NCBI GenBank assembly: GCA_963732375.1
Contig: CAVSZE010000008.1
Location: forward strand, 10,488 to 74,487
Origin: RPQJ01 sp963732375
GTDB taxonomy: Bacteria; Pseudomonadota; Gammaproteobacteria; Steroidobacterales; Steroidobacteraceae
Reading direction: 5' to 3'
DNA length: 64,000 bases
The notes beneath the pieces are model-generated. The model worked only from the letters and a program-made list of their open reading frames with translations, did no database searches and was not told the DNA's origin. The first letter of the stretch is position 1; each line of letters opens with the position of its first letter. Shown here one piece after another: positions 26,457 to 36,530 of this stretch. A program made the translations under genes and the position numbers.

Positions 26457-29400
26457 TCAGCTCCGCGTCATGCCGAGAACCAGTCGCACGTGATGAGCAC
26501 GGCCGTCGTTGACCAGTGCAATGACCACCGGACCCTCGACCAGCGTCTGGCCGTCGAGCTCCGCGTGGGCGATTCCCTGGCTGATGCGTTGCGGGTTCTC
26601 GACCACGATCGTGTAGGTGGTGTCGTGATGCCTGAAGATGATCTCGAATCCAGGCCAGTCGTCAGGAATGCAGGGTGCAAGGTGCAGGAAGCCGCCCTGT
26701 AGTCGAAACCCGAGGATCCACTCGAGTCCCGCCCGGTACATCCAGCCCGCCGAGCCCGTGTACCAGGTCCAGCCGCCGCGTCCCACATGAGGCGCCACGG
26801 AGTAGACATCGGCCGCTACGACATACGGCTCGACCTTGTAGCGATGCACGTCGGCCCGCGTCAGGGTGCGATTTACCGGATTCAGCATCGAGAACAAGTC
26901 CATCGCCCTGCCAGCCTGTCCGAGTTCGGCGAATGCAATCACCGACCAGGCTGCCGCATGCGTGTACTGGCCGCCGTTCTCGCGGATGCCGGGTGGGTAG
27001 CCCCTCACGTAGCCAGGGTCGACTGTCGACTGGTCGAAGGGTGGGGTGAACAGCAACGCGAGGCCCGCGTCGCGCTGGATCAGCAGCCGGTCCGCTTCCG
27101 CCATTGCACGGGCTGCTCGTTCCGGATTCGCTGCGCCGGAGATGACGCTCCAGGACTGGGCAATGGAATCGATCTGGCATTCGTCGCTGGAAGCGGATCC
27201 CAGTGGCGTCCCGTCATCGAAGTAGCCACGCCGATACCAGTCGCCATCCCAGGCCTGGTTGTCGAGTGACTCGCCCAGCGCCGCGGCGTGAGCCAGCCAG
27301 CGCGCGGCACGGGATTCCTCCCCGCGTGCCTGCGCCAGCGGCGCGAAAGCATCGAGCGTCGCATACAGGAACCAGCCGAGCCAGGTGCTCTCGCCGCGCC
27401 CGGCTTCGCCCACCCGATTCATGCCGTCGTTCCAGTCGCCGGTCCCGATGAGCGGCAGGCCATGCGCGCCGACGGCGAGGCTCTGGTCCAGCGCGCGCGC
27501 GCAGTGCTCGTAAAGGGAAGCCGACTCATCGGCGATGGAGGGCTGGAAGTACGAATCGTGTTCGCCGGGCCGCAGGGCCTGGCCTTCGATGAACGGGACG
27601 ATTGCGTCGAGCACCGCGACGTCACCCGTGGTTGCAACGTAGCCCTGCACCGCGTGCGCGAGCCAGGCACGATCGTCGGAGATTCGCGTGCGAACGCCCT
27701 GGCCCGTAGCCGGAAGCCACCAGTGCTGCACGTCGCCTTCGGTGAACTGCCGGCCGGCGGCGCGCAGCAGGTGCTCGCGCGCGACTGCGGGCTGCGAGAC
27801 GGCCAGCGCCATCGCGTCCTGGAGTTGATCGCGGAAGCCGTACGCGCCGCTGGCCTGGTAGAACGCCGATCGCGCCCACATGCGACAGGCAAGCGACTGG
27901 TAGAGCATCCATCGGTTGAGCATGACGTCCATCGAGCGGACCGGGGTATTCACCTGGACGATGCCGAGCGTCTTGTCCCAGTACGCGCCCACGTCGCGGA
28001 AGACCGCTCCGAGGTCCGCGGCGCGGTAGCGCTCGATCAGCGCCTGTGCACCGGCGGTATCGGCCGCCTGCCCGAGCAGGACGACGACCTCGGTGGTGTC
28101 GCCGGGGGCGAGCCGAATGTGCGCACGAAGGGCACCGCACGGATCGAAGCCTGCACCTGTCTGCTGCGAAAGAGGGTTCGTCCCGCGCATCGCTGCCGGG
28201 TCCGCGAGCGTCCCGTGCGGACCGAGGAATTCGCGCCGGTTCCCGGTCCACTGCGTCTGGCGGCCGGCCAGGTCCGCGAAAGCCACTCGCGTCCCGAATC
28301 CGGAATTGTATGGATTCTGCGCGAACATCGCGCCCGTCCGCGCGTCCATCTCTGTATCGATGAAGGGTGCAGCGTCCGAGCGCGACGAGCCGAGCACCCA
28401 TTCCACGTAAGCGGTGACCGAAAGCAGGCGCGTACGCGCGGAAGTGTTTCGAATCGTCAGGCGCGAGATCTTGATGGGGTCCTCGAGCGGGACATACATC
28501 AGCAGGTCGAGCGCGACGCCGCGCGACTCGTGCTCGAACCGGCTGTATCCCTGGCCATGTCGCGCCGAGTAGAAAGCGGCACGGTCGTGAATCGGGGCCG
28601 CGGTCGGTCCCCACACCTCGCCGGTGTCCTCGTCGCGCAGGTAGATTGCTTCCCCCGGGCGATCGGTGACGGGATCGTTCGACCAGGGCGTGATCTGGTT
28701 CTCGCGACTGTTCTGCGACCACGTGAAGCCGCTGCCTTCCGCGGCCACCTGGAACCCGAACGCCGGATTGGCGACGACGTTGATCCACGGCGCAGGAGTC
28801 GATTGCCCGGGCGCGAGCAGCGCGACGTACTCGGTGCCGTGCGCCGCAAATCCCCCGAGACCGTTGAAGAACTCGAGTTCATCCGGCGCAGGCCCGGCCA
28901 CCAGGTATTCGGCAGGCGGGGCCCGGCGCGGTGCGCGCGTCCTGCGCTGGACGACCGGCGTGCGCGCGCGATCGAGCTGGTCCGACAGGCTGCCCCGCTG
29001 CGCAGCCAGCACGACGCGGGCCACCGAGAAGAGGGCCGCGCGCGTCGCAGCCGGGATGAGGTCGGTGCGCAGGATGAAGACCGAGCCACGTGCGTCGTCC
29101 GCCACTATCTGGCCGCGCGACCTGCTCGTGCGATGCAGCGCCTCCAGGGCGACCTGCAGGTCCTGGATGTACGACGAGGCTCGTTCGTTCAGGATCACGA
29201 GGTCGACCGCCAGCTGCTTCATCCGCCAGTATTCGTGAGCCTGCAGCAGCTGGCGTGCGATCGCGAGGTCGTCGATGTCGTCGATCCGCAGCAATACGAT
29301 GGGAAGGTCGCCGGAAATTCCCTGGCCCCAGAGTGCCGCCGGGCCGCAGCTGCCGCGTCGGATCGCGTCCGAGGACGGCCTCAGCGAGGCGTTGGCGAAC

Positions 29401-32400
29401 AGTACGTGCCCCGCCAGTCGCTGGAACAGCCCGGCCTCGGTTGAGGTGATGCCGAGGTGCCGGAGTTGAACCTGCGCCTGCGTCCAGGCGAGCGTGCTCG
29501 CGCGCACGAAGGCATTGGCGTCGTGGTGCTTCTCCAGCAGGTCGAGCGCCTGCTGGCGGGTGCGCGCCGCGACGGTCCAGAAGGCGATACGGGCCGTCGC
29601 GCCGGCGGGCACGCGCAACCGGCAGCGCAGCGCAAAGACAGGGTCGAGCACGGTGCCGACTGTGTTCGAAAGTCGCCGGTCGTCCGCGAGCGCGATTGCG
29701 TCGCGGATCTCGCGCCCCCGGCCGAGGAATCGCGCCCGGTCGGTCTCGATCTCGACCGGACCGAGCGCCTCCCCTTCGACGATTGCCTGGTGACCCGCCC
29801 ACACACGCGGCTCGTCGGGCGAACGCGGACGGCGCATCGCCAGGATTGCGCCGAGCCTGGCCACGTACTCCGTCTGGACGAAGAGCTTCGAGAACGCCTG
29901 GTGCGCGGCATCCGCGGCAGGCGGCGCCAGCACCAGTTCGCAATAGGAGGTCACTTCGATGTCCCGCACACGATTGCCGCTGTTGGTGATCGAGAGACGG
30001 CGCACCTCGGCGTCGTCCTCGGGCGACACGACGACTTCGAGCAGTGTCGCGATTCCCTGCTCGGTGCGCGCAATCTCGGCGCGGTCCTCGGAGAAACATG
30101 CCACGTAGCGGTCGGGCTCGGTGCCGCACGGCTGGTGACCGGCCGACCACACGCGGCCGCTTTCCACGTCGCGCAGGAACAGGTAGCTGCCCGAGTCGTC
30201 GCGGGAAGGATCCTCGCGCCAGCGAGTGATGCCGAGGCCGCGCCAGCGGCTGTACCCGGATCCCGCGGCTGTCAGCATTACCGAATAGCGGCCGTTGGAG
30301 AGCAGGTGGGCCTGTGGCGTCCCGTCAAGCGCCGAATACAGCCGGCGTACCTTCGGGAACGGCAGGTCGCCGATTCGCGCTGCCGTCTGCACTTCCTCCG
30401 CCCTCGGGTGCGCCACGGAGACGTCGCGCGGCGTGCGCTCCTGCAGAAGCAACTCAGTCGCCTGCACCTGCGGTTCCGCGTGGAAGCGATCGCGCATGAT
30501 CCCGCCCAGCAGCACGTTGGCGATGGCGACCACGGTCATGCCCTGGTGGTGGGCCATGTACGCCCGCACGATGGCAAATTCGGCCCCGTCCCGCAGACGA
30601 CTTCGCGTGTAGTCGAGCGCTTCGTAGTAGCCGTAGCGCCCGAGCGCCCCGATTGACGCGAGTCGCGCGAGATTGGCGGCCGCTCGCGCGGGATCGACCA
30701 TCGCCGCCAGCGCCGTCGCGTAAGGCGCCACGACGGCGTGCTCACTCAAGCCTCGCTTGAGTCCCAGGCCGGGCACGCCGAAGTTGGAATACTGGTAGGT
30801 GAGTTCCAGGTCGCGCGCGTTGTAGGCGGACTCGGAGACGCCCCAGGGGATGCCGAGCGTGTCGCCGTAGTCGACCTGGCGTTTCACGATCAGGTGGTTG
30901 GTCTGCGCAAGGAGGCTTCCGGCGGGCGCGCGCATCACCAGGGACGGCATCAGGTACTCGAACATCGACCCGGACCACGAGATCAGCGCTGCGCCGTGCC
31001 GGATGGCCGTGACCGGCCGCCCCAGTCGGAACCAGTGCCTCGTGGCGACGTCACCCTTGGCGATGGCGAAGAAACTCGCCAGCCGCGCCTCGGAAGCGAG
31101 CAGGTCATAGCAACTCGGGTCCAGTGTGCCGTCAACGGCGCGGTACCCGATCGAAAGCAGCCTGCGCTGCGGGTCTACCAGGAAGCCGAACTCCATCGCG
31201 GCGGCGAGGTTTCTCGCGGTTGTCTCCAACTCTTCCAGGCGCCGTGCAAGGATCCGCGCTGCGCCTTGCGTCTGCATGAAGTCACGACGCCAGCCCTGAA
31301 TGGATCGCAACATTGCCTCCGACCAGAAGAGCAAATCGCCGCAGCCTTCATCCGATCCTCTGGGCGCGATGGGCCGGATGATCGCCACGAGTTGGACGGC
31401 GTGACCTGTAAGCGCCTGCAACTTGTCCGCGAGGCCGGCATCGGATACGTCGATGCTTCGCAAACCAACATCGATCGCCTCGATCCGCTCCTCGAACCCG
31501 GGCCAGTCGATACGTTGGTCGGATGGACCGGCCGGAAGGGCGCGCTTCGCGTCGCGCAGCAGCAGCAACGAGTCGCGGACGCCGACTGCGGCGATCCGGT
31601 GCGCCACGGGTTGGGTCATCCAATCACGGGCGGCATTGGCCACGGTGACCAGGTGCGCAGCGAGGTTGCCGCTGTCGACCGTGGATACATAGCGCGGCTC
31701 GAGCGGCCGGAGGTCGCCGGTGTCGTACCAGTTGTAGAAATGGCCGCGGAACCGCTGCAGCCGGTCGAGGACCGCGAAGGTCGCTTCCAGTCGCTCTAGG
31801 GTGTCAATCGTGCCGGCCCAGCCGAGGTCGCGTGAGCTGACGGCGGCGAGCAGGTACAGGCCGATATTCGTAGGCGAAGTTCGGTGCGCCACGACTGGAT
31901 TTGGATCCTCCTGGAAGTTGTCCGGCGGCAGTTGGTTGTCTGCGGTAGTGACGAACGTCTCGAAGTACCGCCACGTGCGGCGCGCGATCAGGCGCAGCGC
32001 ATGCGCATCGGCAACGCCGACCGGGAACTCCTTGTCCGCGCTCGGGGCGCGACTGATCCAGAGCGCGATGGCAGGGGAGGCGATCCACAGCAGCGCGAAC
32101 GGGACCGCGATCCACGCCGCGCCGCTTCCGACAAAATACGCCGCGAGCGCGGCCGCGACCGTCGCGGCGACGCCGCCTGCCATCGTGCGGTAGAAGCCCG
32201 CGATGTCCGGCCTCTCGCTCAGCGACGCCTGTGCTGCGGTCACCCACTCCAGCAGGTCGCGGTGACTGACGAAGAGACGATAAAGCGTCCGGCCAATCGC
32301 GTCCGCCATCAGCCACGCCTGGTGCGGGAGGAAGGTGACCTGGAAGGCGGTCTGTCGTGCGGCGAGCCACAGGTCCTTGCCGAGCGCCCGGGTGTGGCTC

Positions 32401-34985
32401 CGCGCGGAGATGCCGGTCCTTCTCGGCACGATCTCGGCAGCGACCGGAAGCAGCGCCGGCAACACGATGGTCGCCAGGATGAAGACCGTCCAGAGGAGGG
32501 CCGCGTGCAGCGGCAACGTCCAGCCGGCGATGAGCGCGAGGAATCCCGCCGGCGCCGAGAGTGTTCGCCGCAGGTTGTCCAGGATCTTCCAGCGGCCGAT
32601 GACCGACAGGGAGCTGCGAGGCCGGTCCGTCGTGGCGGCGTCGCGTCGTCCGAGCAGCCACGGCAGCAACTGCCAGTCGCCGCGCGCCCATCGATGCTGG
32701 CGCGCCGCGCCGACGTCGTAGCGCGCGGGAAATTCCTCGACGACCTCGATGTCGGAGACCAGTCCGGACCGGGCGAAGATTCCCTCGAACAGGTCGTGGC
32801 TCAGCAGGGTTCCATCGGCAACCCGACCTGCGAGCGCTGCCTCGAATGCGTCGACATCGTAAATGCCCTTCCCGGCATAGGAGCCTTCGCCGAACAGGTC
32901 CTGGTACACGTCGGAGACAGCCGCTGCATATGGGTCGAGCCCGGGCGTGCTCGAGACGATGCGCTGGAATAGCGACCCTTCCCGGCCGGTGGGCAGCGAC
33001 GGCGTGACCCGAGGTTGCAGCACGACATAGCCATCGAGCACGCGGCCGGATTCGGCGTCGTACAGGGATCGGTTGAGAGGGTGAGACAGCTTGCCGATCA
33101 GCCGTCGGGCTGTCTCGCGAGGCAGCCTCGTGTCGGCGTCCAGCGTGATGACATTGCGGATCCCGGTCGGGACGGCGGAAACCGATCCGCCCGCATCGAC
33201 GAAGGTCGTGTCCCCGGCGCCGCGCAGCAGTCGATTCAGCTCATGAAGCTTGCCCCGCTTGCGCTCCCATCCCATCCACCGGCGCTGGACATCGCTCCAT
33301 ACCCGCCGACGGTGAAGGAGAAAGAATCGGTCGCCTGCCGGGGCCGGTCCGTACCTGCGATTCAGCCGTGCGATGCCCTGGGCCGCAACCGAGAGCAGCG
33401 CCTCGTCGCCGTCCGCCTGCTCGGACGCTGCATCTACCCAGTCCGACAGCAGCGCGAAATAAATCTCGCCCTCGGGCGACGAGAGATAGTGAATCTCGAG
33501 TCTCTCGATCTGCTCTTCGATCGATTCGGGCGTCGTGAGCAGCGTGGGCACGACGAGCAGCGAGCGAAACTGCGCGGGCACGCCTTCCCGTAGTGCGAGG
33601 CCTGGCAGTATCGTCGCGTGGACGGCCGTGGTCACCACTCGGTTGACGAAAGCGACCGACGCGTCCAGCGCGGGAAACAGGCCAAGCACGCCGAGCAGGA
33701 CCAGTCGCCAGCCGCCGACGTCGTGGGCGGCGAGTTCGAGCAGCGCAATGGCCAGCGCGGTGGCGGCGAACAGGACGATGGCCGAGCCATAGGGACCCGC
33801 ACCGCGTCGCTTGATCCACTTTCCCGGCGCGCGCCAGAAAGGCGTTTGATAACCGATCGCGAGTTCGAATGCCCATCGCCCCCGGCCGACCAGGTGGTAT
33901 CCGGGATCGCGCATGTGATCCGTGCCGCCGCCCGTGGGAGCTGCGGCGGCCAGCGCCGCGCCGGCGATCTCGATCTCGGTGAGCCACGAGCCGCGTGAGA
34001 GTTCCTCGATCGCGCTGCGGTAGAGATTGCGCGTCGCAAAGTCCATCTGTGCAAAGTCACTGCCGTCCCGCAGTGCTTCATCGACGAGGCTGGCGCTCTC
34101 GAAGAACTCCGACCACTCCAGCTCTGAGATCAGCCGCATGCTGGTGATGATGTTGCGGACGGTCACGTTTGAGCTGCCCTGCCGCAGGTGCTCGGCGTAA
34201 ACGGCCGCCTCGACCGTGGTTCCCTGCGCCGCGAGCCGCCCCTCCAGCCACTTGAATGCCGGTGTCACTCTCGGGTCCTGGTCGCGCAGCCGCTGCACTA
34301 GTTCGACCACAAAGGCTGCGGGAAGGGGCGCGCCGCCACCGTAGGCCCCGATCAGCGCGTCGGGTTCGGGGGGGCGGCCGTGGACACCCAGAAGGCGGTC
34401 AGAAATGTCACCCGCTGCCTCGCGCGCAGTGCGGTTGTCGACGATGCGCTGCACCGCACGACGCAGGTTCTCCACGAGCACGATGCGCAGCGTGATCGCT
34501 ACCGCCCAGAGTTCGCCGATGGTCAGCGGCTGGACGGTCTGGTACGCGCCCACGAACCGCAGCAGCGAGTCCGGGTCGAAGTGGCTGTCGGTGTGGGCGA
34601 CGAACGCCCATGCGATGCCGAAGACGCGCGGATATCCCACGAGCGGCCCTTGCGCCAGTTTCGGCAGCAGCCGGTAGAAGCCCGGCGGAAGGTCCTCACG
34701 GATTTCCCGGATCTGCGCCTCGACGAGATGGTAGTTGTCGAGCAGCCATTCGGCGGCAGGAGTGATCGCACGGCCTTCCCCCGCCGCCTTCGCTATTGCG
34801 CGATAGGCACCGAGCAGCATGGCCTCATTGTCGCTGAGCCTGACCCCGAGTGGAGGGCGACGCGGCGGCCTCGCCGTCACCGTCTGGGCGACAGCGAGGC
34901 TGATAGCGTGCTGCTCCAGGCGCTCGATGCTGAAGAGCTCTTCGCGCAGGATTTCGTCGTTGTCCCAAGGGGACTCGCGTGGCAC
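26457..34985 (-). CDS. ndvB: Cyclic beta-1,2-glucan synthase (NdvB/Cgs type)
   Basis: 2842 residues, normal for this giant inner-membrane enzyme, which polymerises UDP-glucose, controls chain length and cyclises the glucan. A helical N-terminal region precedes two helices near residues 405-460. The GT84 domain has ITLDADTRLP (about 614), LLSHDLFEG and RQHRWARGDWQLLPW (about 765), giving the D,D,D,QxxRW set, and is followed by several helices to ~1000. A glycoamylase-type domain contains GIPWGVSESAYNARD and YMAHHQGMTVVA. Two GH94 phosphorylase-like halves follow; the last contains TGDWNDGMNRVGEAGRGEST (about 2516) and GWTWYTGSAGWMYRAGLEW. Start is GTG 34985. The product is a periplasmic glucan used in osmoadaptation or host interaction. 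No ABC exporter (NdvA) lies in the window. Confidence 0.96.
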   Translation of the reverse strand: MPRESPWDNDEILREELFSIERLEQHAISLAVAQTVTARPPRRPPLGVRLSDNEAMLLGAYRAIAKAAGEGRAITPAAEWLLDNYHLVEAQIREIREDLPPGFYRLLPKLAQGPLVGYPRVFGIAWAFVAHTDSHFDPDSLLRFVGAYQTVQPLTIGELWAVAITLRIVLVENLRRAVQRIVDNRTAREAAGDISDRLLGVHGRPPEPDALIGAYGGGAPLPAAFVVELVQRLRDQDPRVTPAFKWLEGRLAAQGTTVEAAVYAEHLRQGSSNVTVRNIITSMRLISELEWSEFFESASLVDEALRDGSDFAQMDFATRNLYRSAIEELSRGSWLTEIEIAGAALAAAAPTGGGTDHMRDPGYHLVGRGRWAFELAIGYQTPFWRAPGKWIKRRGAGPYGSAIVLFAATALAIALLELAAHDVGGWRLVLLGVLGLFPALDASVAFVNRVVTTAVHATILPGLALREGVPAQFRSLLVVPTLLTTPESIEEQIERLEIHYLSSPEGEIYFALLSDWVDAASEQADGDEALLSVAAQGIARLNRRYGPAPAGDRFFLLHRRRVWSDVQRRWMGWERKRGKLHELNRLLRGAGDTTFVDAGGSVSAVPTGIRNVITLDADTRLPRETARRLIGKLSHPLNRSLYDAESGRVLDGYVVLQPRVTPSLPTGREGSLFQRIVSSTPGLDPYAAAVSDVYQDLFGEGSYAGKGIYDVDAFEAALAGRVADGTLLSHDLFEGIFARSGLVSDIEVVEEFPARYDVGAARQHRWARGDWQLLPWLLGRRDAATTDRPRSSLSVIGRWKILDNLRRTLSAPAGFLALIAGWTLPLHAALLWTVFILATIVLPALLPVAAEIVPRRTGISARSHTRALGKDLWLAARQTAFQVTFLPHQAWLMADAIGRTLYRLFVSHRDLLEWVTAAQASLSERPDIAGFYRTMAGGVAATVAAALAAYFVGSGAAWIAVPFALLWIASPAIALWISRAPSADKEFPVGVADAHALRLIARRTWRYFETFVTTADNQLPPDNFQEDPNPVVAHRTSPTNIGLYLLAAVSSRDLGWAGTIDTLERLEATFAVLDRLQRFRGHFYNWYDTGDLRPLEPRYVSTVDSGNLAAHLVTVANAARDWMTQPVAHRIAAVGVRDSLLLLRDAKRALPAGPSDQRIDWPGFEERIEAIDVGLRSIDVSDAGLADKLQALTGHAVQLVAIIRPIAPRGSDEGCGDLLFWSEAMLRSIQGWRRDFMQTQGAARILARRLEELETTARNLAAAMEFGFLVDPQRRLLSIGYRAVDGTLDPSCYDLLASEARLASFFAIAKGDVATRHWFRLGRPVTAIRHGAALISWSGSMFEYLMPSLVMRAPAGSLLAQTNHLIVKRQVDYGDTLGIPWGVSESAYNARDLELTYQYSNFGVPGLGLKRGLSEHAVVAPYATALAAMVDPARAAANLARLASIGALGRYGYYEALDYTRSRLRDGAEFAIVRAYMAHHQGMTVVAIANVLLGGIMRDRFHAEPQVQATELLLQERTPRDVSVAHPRAEEVQTAARIGDLPFPKVRRLYSALDGTPQAHLLSNGRYSVMLTAAGSGYSRWRGLGITRWREDPSRDDSGSYLFLRDVESGRVWSAGHQPCGTEPDRYVACFSEDRAEIARTEQGIATLLEVVVSPEDDAEVRRLSITNSGNRVRDIEVTSYCELVLAPPAADAAHQAFSKLFVQTEYVARLGAILAMRRPRSPDEPRVWAGHQAIVEGEALGPVEIETDRARFLGRGREIRDAIALADDRRLSNTVGTVLDPVFALRCRLRVPAGATARIAFWTVAARTRQQALDLLEKHHDANAFVRASTLAWTQAQVQLRHLGITSTEAGLFQRLAGHVLFANASLRPSSDAIRRGSCGPAALWGQGISGDLPIVLLRIDDIDDLAIARQLLQAHEYWRMKQLAVDLVILNERASSYIQDLQVALEALHRTSRSRGQIVADDARGSVFILRTDLIPAATRAALFSVARVVLAAQRGSLSDQLDRARTPVVQRRTRAPRRAPPAEYLVAGPAPDELEFFNGLGGFAAHGTEYVALLAPGQSTPAPWINVVANPAFGFQVAAEGSGFTWSQNSRENQITPWSNDPVTDRPGEAIYLRDEDTGEVWGPTAAPIHDRAAFYSARHGQGYSRFEHESRGVALDLLMYVPLEDPIKISRLTIRNTSARTRLLSVTAYVEWVLGSSRSDAAPFIDTEMDARTGAMFAQNPYNSGFGTRVAFADLAGRQTQWTGNRREFLGPHGTLADPAAMRGTNPLSQQTGAGFDPCGALRAHIRLAPGDTTEVVVLLGQAADTAGAQALIERYRAADLGAVFRDVGAYWDKTLGIVQVNTPVRSMDVMLNRWMLYQSLACRMWARSAFYQASGAYGFRDQLQDAMALAVSQPAVAREHLLRAAGRQFTEGDVQHWWLPATGQGVRTRISDDRAWLAHAVQGYVATTGDVAVLDAIVPFIEGQALRPGEHDSYFQPSIADESASLYEHCARALDQSLAVGAHGLPLIGTGDWNDGMNRVGEAGRGESTWLGWFLYATLDAFAPLAQARGEESRAARWLAHAAALGESLDNQAWDGDWYRRGYFDDGTPLGSASSDECQIDSIAQSWSVISGAANPERAARAMAEADRLLIQRDAGLALLFTPPFDQSTVDPGYVRGYPPGIRENGGQYTHAAAWSVIAFAELGQAGRAMDLFSMLNPVNRTLTRADVHRYKVEPYVVAADVYSVAPHVGRGGWTWYTGSAGWMYRAGLEWILGFRLQGGFLHLAPCIPDDWPGFEIIFRHHDTTYTIVVENPQRISQGIAHAELDGQTLVEGPVVIALVNDGRAHHVRLVLGMTRS

Positions 34986-35076
34986 GGGAAATGGACCTCG
35001 GGGGTGGTGAATGCCCCCGTCGCGGTCGCGGAGTAGATTATTCTGCAGTCTTCGGCGAGCGTTGGATGTTCGCTGC

Positions 35077-35084
35077 CGTACAGA
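35077..35084 (+). promoter_or_regulatory. CGTACAGA motif near the glucan synthase start
   Basis: GCCGTACAGAC on the plus strand, 91 bases upstream of the glucan synthase GTG but in inverted orientation relative to that gene. One of seven exact intergenic copies. Confidence 0.3.
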
Positions 35085-35138
35085 CTCAACTCGTCCGCAG
35101 CGTAGCGTTATCCACTTGGCCCGGACGCGATGCAGTCA

Positions 35139-35166
35139 GGCCGCGGGCGATACACTGCCCGCGGCC
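35139..35166 (-). terminator. Hairpin after the double-BON gene
   Basis: GGCCGCGGGC / GCCCGCGGCC, a ten-base perfect stem with an eight-base loop, ten bases past the stop of the BON gene. No clear U-tract on the minus strand. Confidence 0.55.
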
Positions 35167-35175
35167 GCTACGGCA

Positions 35176-35727
35176 TTACTTCTGCCGGATCTCGAGGTCG
35201 TTGCGTACGTCTTTGACGCCGTCTACCGAGCGCGCAACTTCGCCGGCCCGTGTCTTCATGGCCGTTGAATCGACGAATCCGGTCAGTTGCACCACGCCCT
35301 TCTGCGTTTCGACGCTGATCTGGTACGACTTCGTCGTCGGATCGTCCATGAACTTCGCCTTGACCGAGGCCGTCACCATGCTGTCATCGACGTCCTGGCC
35401 GGCCGTCGCATGCGGCTTCGTGCTGATGCGAAGATCGTTGCGAACCTCCTTGACGCCCGTGACCGAGCGCGCCACCTTCGTGGCCTGCTGCTTCTGCTGT
35501 GTGTTGTCGACAAAGCCGCCGAGCTGCACGACGCCTCGGTACGTCTCGACGTGGATCTGGCCGGCCTTGGTGACCGGATCATCGACCAGGGCGACCTTCA
35601 CCTTGGAGGTCAGTACGCTGTCGTCGAAGACCTCTCCGGCCGACTCCTGTGTACGTGTGGCGGAACAGGCGCTGACCACGGCCAGCACTCCCAGGATTGC
35701 GGTAAGTTTCAGAAATCCGGTTTTCAT
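35176..35727 (-). CDS. Lipoprotein with two BON domains
   Basis: 183 residues. Lipobox VVSAC (Cys21). BON domain 1 spans about residues 35-100 (DSVLTSKVKVALVDDPVTKA, HVETYRGVVQLGGFVDN) and domain 2 about 110-180 (DSMVTASVKAKFMDDPTTKS, VETQKGVVQLTGFVDS). The two are clearly an internal duplication. This two-BON lipoprotein architecture is that of DolP/YraP and OsmY relatives, which bind anionic phospholipids and support outer-membrane integrity. It lies upstream of, and on the same strand as, the cyclic glucan synthase, from which it is separated by a hairpin. Confidence 0.9.
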   Translation of the reverse strand: MKTGFLKLTAILGVLAVVSACSATRTQESAGEVFDDSVLTSKVKVALVDDPVTKAGQIHVETYRGVVQLGGFVDNTQQKQQATKVARSVTGVKEVRNDLRISTKPHATAGQDVDDSMVTASVKAKFMDDPTTKSYQISVETQKGVVQLTGFVDSTAMKTRAGEVARSVDGVKDVRNDLEIRQK

Positions 35728-35953
35728 ATGTGTTTCCTATCGTGTTGCCGATCTCATCGTTGTCCGCTCCGCGGTGCAGGCCGAAAAGCGAACGTTGTAC
35801 ATAGCTGCTGGCCTCGGACGCGCTTCTGGTCGCCGTATGATTTCGAGTCTAAACATAGGCAAGAATGCCGCGCTCCCAGATCGCATCGGCCATGGCAGGC
35901 CTTCGCCTTCGGATACAGGCTAGACGTCCATCTCCGGCCGGTCTGTTACCTAC

Positions 35954-35961
35954 CGTACAGA
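35954..35961 (+). promoter_or_regulatory. CGTACAGA motif, BON/PRC intergenic region
   Basis: ACCGTACAGATCG on the plus strand, 226 bases from the BON gene start and inverted relative to it. It is the least well placed of the seven copies, but shares CCGTACAGATCG with the one at 22604. Confidence 0.25.
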
Positions 35962-36006
35962 TCGCAAAGACCTGCTGGTCAGGTGTTCTTGACCGTAATG
36001 TCCATA

Positions 36007-36034
36007 GCGCCGGCCCGGATAGCCGGGCCGGCGC
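36007..36034. repeat. REP-like hairpin, copy B
   Basis: GCGCCGGCCCGG / CCGGGCCGGCGC, a twelve-base perfect stem with loop ATAG. It resembles the hairpin at 12321-12344 (same GATAGCC centre and GGGCCGGCGC arm), which suggests a dispersed extragenic palindrome. Confidence 0.45.
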
Positions 36035-36057
36035 ACGCATCAAAACGATCATCGGGA

Positions 36058-36084
36058 TGAGTCCGGCGGCAACCGCCGGACTCA
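36058..36084 (-). terminator. Hairpin after the PRC-barrel gene
   Basis: TGAGTCCGGCGG / CCGCCGGACTCA, a twelve-base perfect stem with a three-base loop, eight bases beyond the PRC gene stop. On the minus strand a CGTTTT follows after about ten bases, consistent with a weak intrinsic terminator. Confidence 0.6.
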
Positions 36085-36092
36085 CACAGTAA

Positions 36093-36530
36093 CTACGCGT
36101 TCAACTTGCCCACGTAGGGCTTCGTCCCATAGTAGGCATGGATGCTCTCGGCCCACGCGGCGTCTGCCATGTTGGGCCACTTGTCCTTGTCGAATCCCGG
36201 GGCGCGGGACAGCCGGTCCCTTTCGACGTCCAGCACGAAGCGCTTGTTCTCGGTGTCGAGCGTCAGCGCGCGCCAGGGCACTGCGAAGAGCTTCCCGCCC
36301 ATGCCGAGAAACCCACCGAAGGACAACACGGCGTAGGCCACGTGGCCGCTGCGCATGTCCAGCATGATTTCCTTGATGTCACCCAGGTCTTCATCCTGCT
36401 TGTTGAATACATCGCTGCCGATCAGGGTCTCGGCGCCCATCAGTTCCGGGCCGGGCCCGTGCCGCATGTCGGGCCCCGCCATGACATTCGTCTTGTAGAT
36501 ACCGTAGGTATCGCGTTCCATATAGTTCAT
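36093..36530 (-). CDS. PRC-barrel domain protein
   Basis: 145 residues from ATG 36530 (GGAG six bases upstream); in-frame ATGs at 36536, 36542 and 36554 are possible. A polar N-terminus rich in Met/Tyr precedes a PRC barrel: ETLIGSDVFNKQDEDLGDIK, then IMLDMRSGHVAYAVLSFGGF and GGKLFAVPWRALTL. PRC-barrel stress proteins of this size are common next to CsbD and BON genes; the domain is a protein- or RNA-binding beta barrel. No signal peptide, so cytoplasmic. A perfect hairpin follows the stop. Confidence 0.88.
   Translation of the reverse strand: MNYMERDTYGIYKTNVMAGPDMRHGPGPELMGAETLIGSDVFNKQDEDLGDIKEIMLDMRSGHVAYAVLSFGGFLGMGGKLFAVPWRALTLDTENKRFVLDVERDRLSRAPGFDKDKWPNMADAAWAESIHAYYGTKPYVGKLNA

Larger units (their letters stand above)
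35728..36092. other. 365-base intergenic region with two hairpins and a motif
   Basis: No convincing gene. Contents: the upstream region of the BON gene, a CGTACAGA copy (35954-35961) and two strong perfect hairpins (36007-36034 and 36058-36084) near the end of the PRC-barrel gene. Small frames here lack ribosome sites. Confidence 0.6.

Noticed and set aside
27288..29444. 718-codon open frame on the plus strand
   Set aside because: Antisense to the GH94 part of the cyclic glucan synthase; a by-product of high-GC codon use, with no domain pattern or ribosome site.
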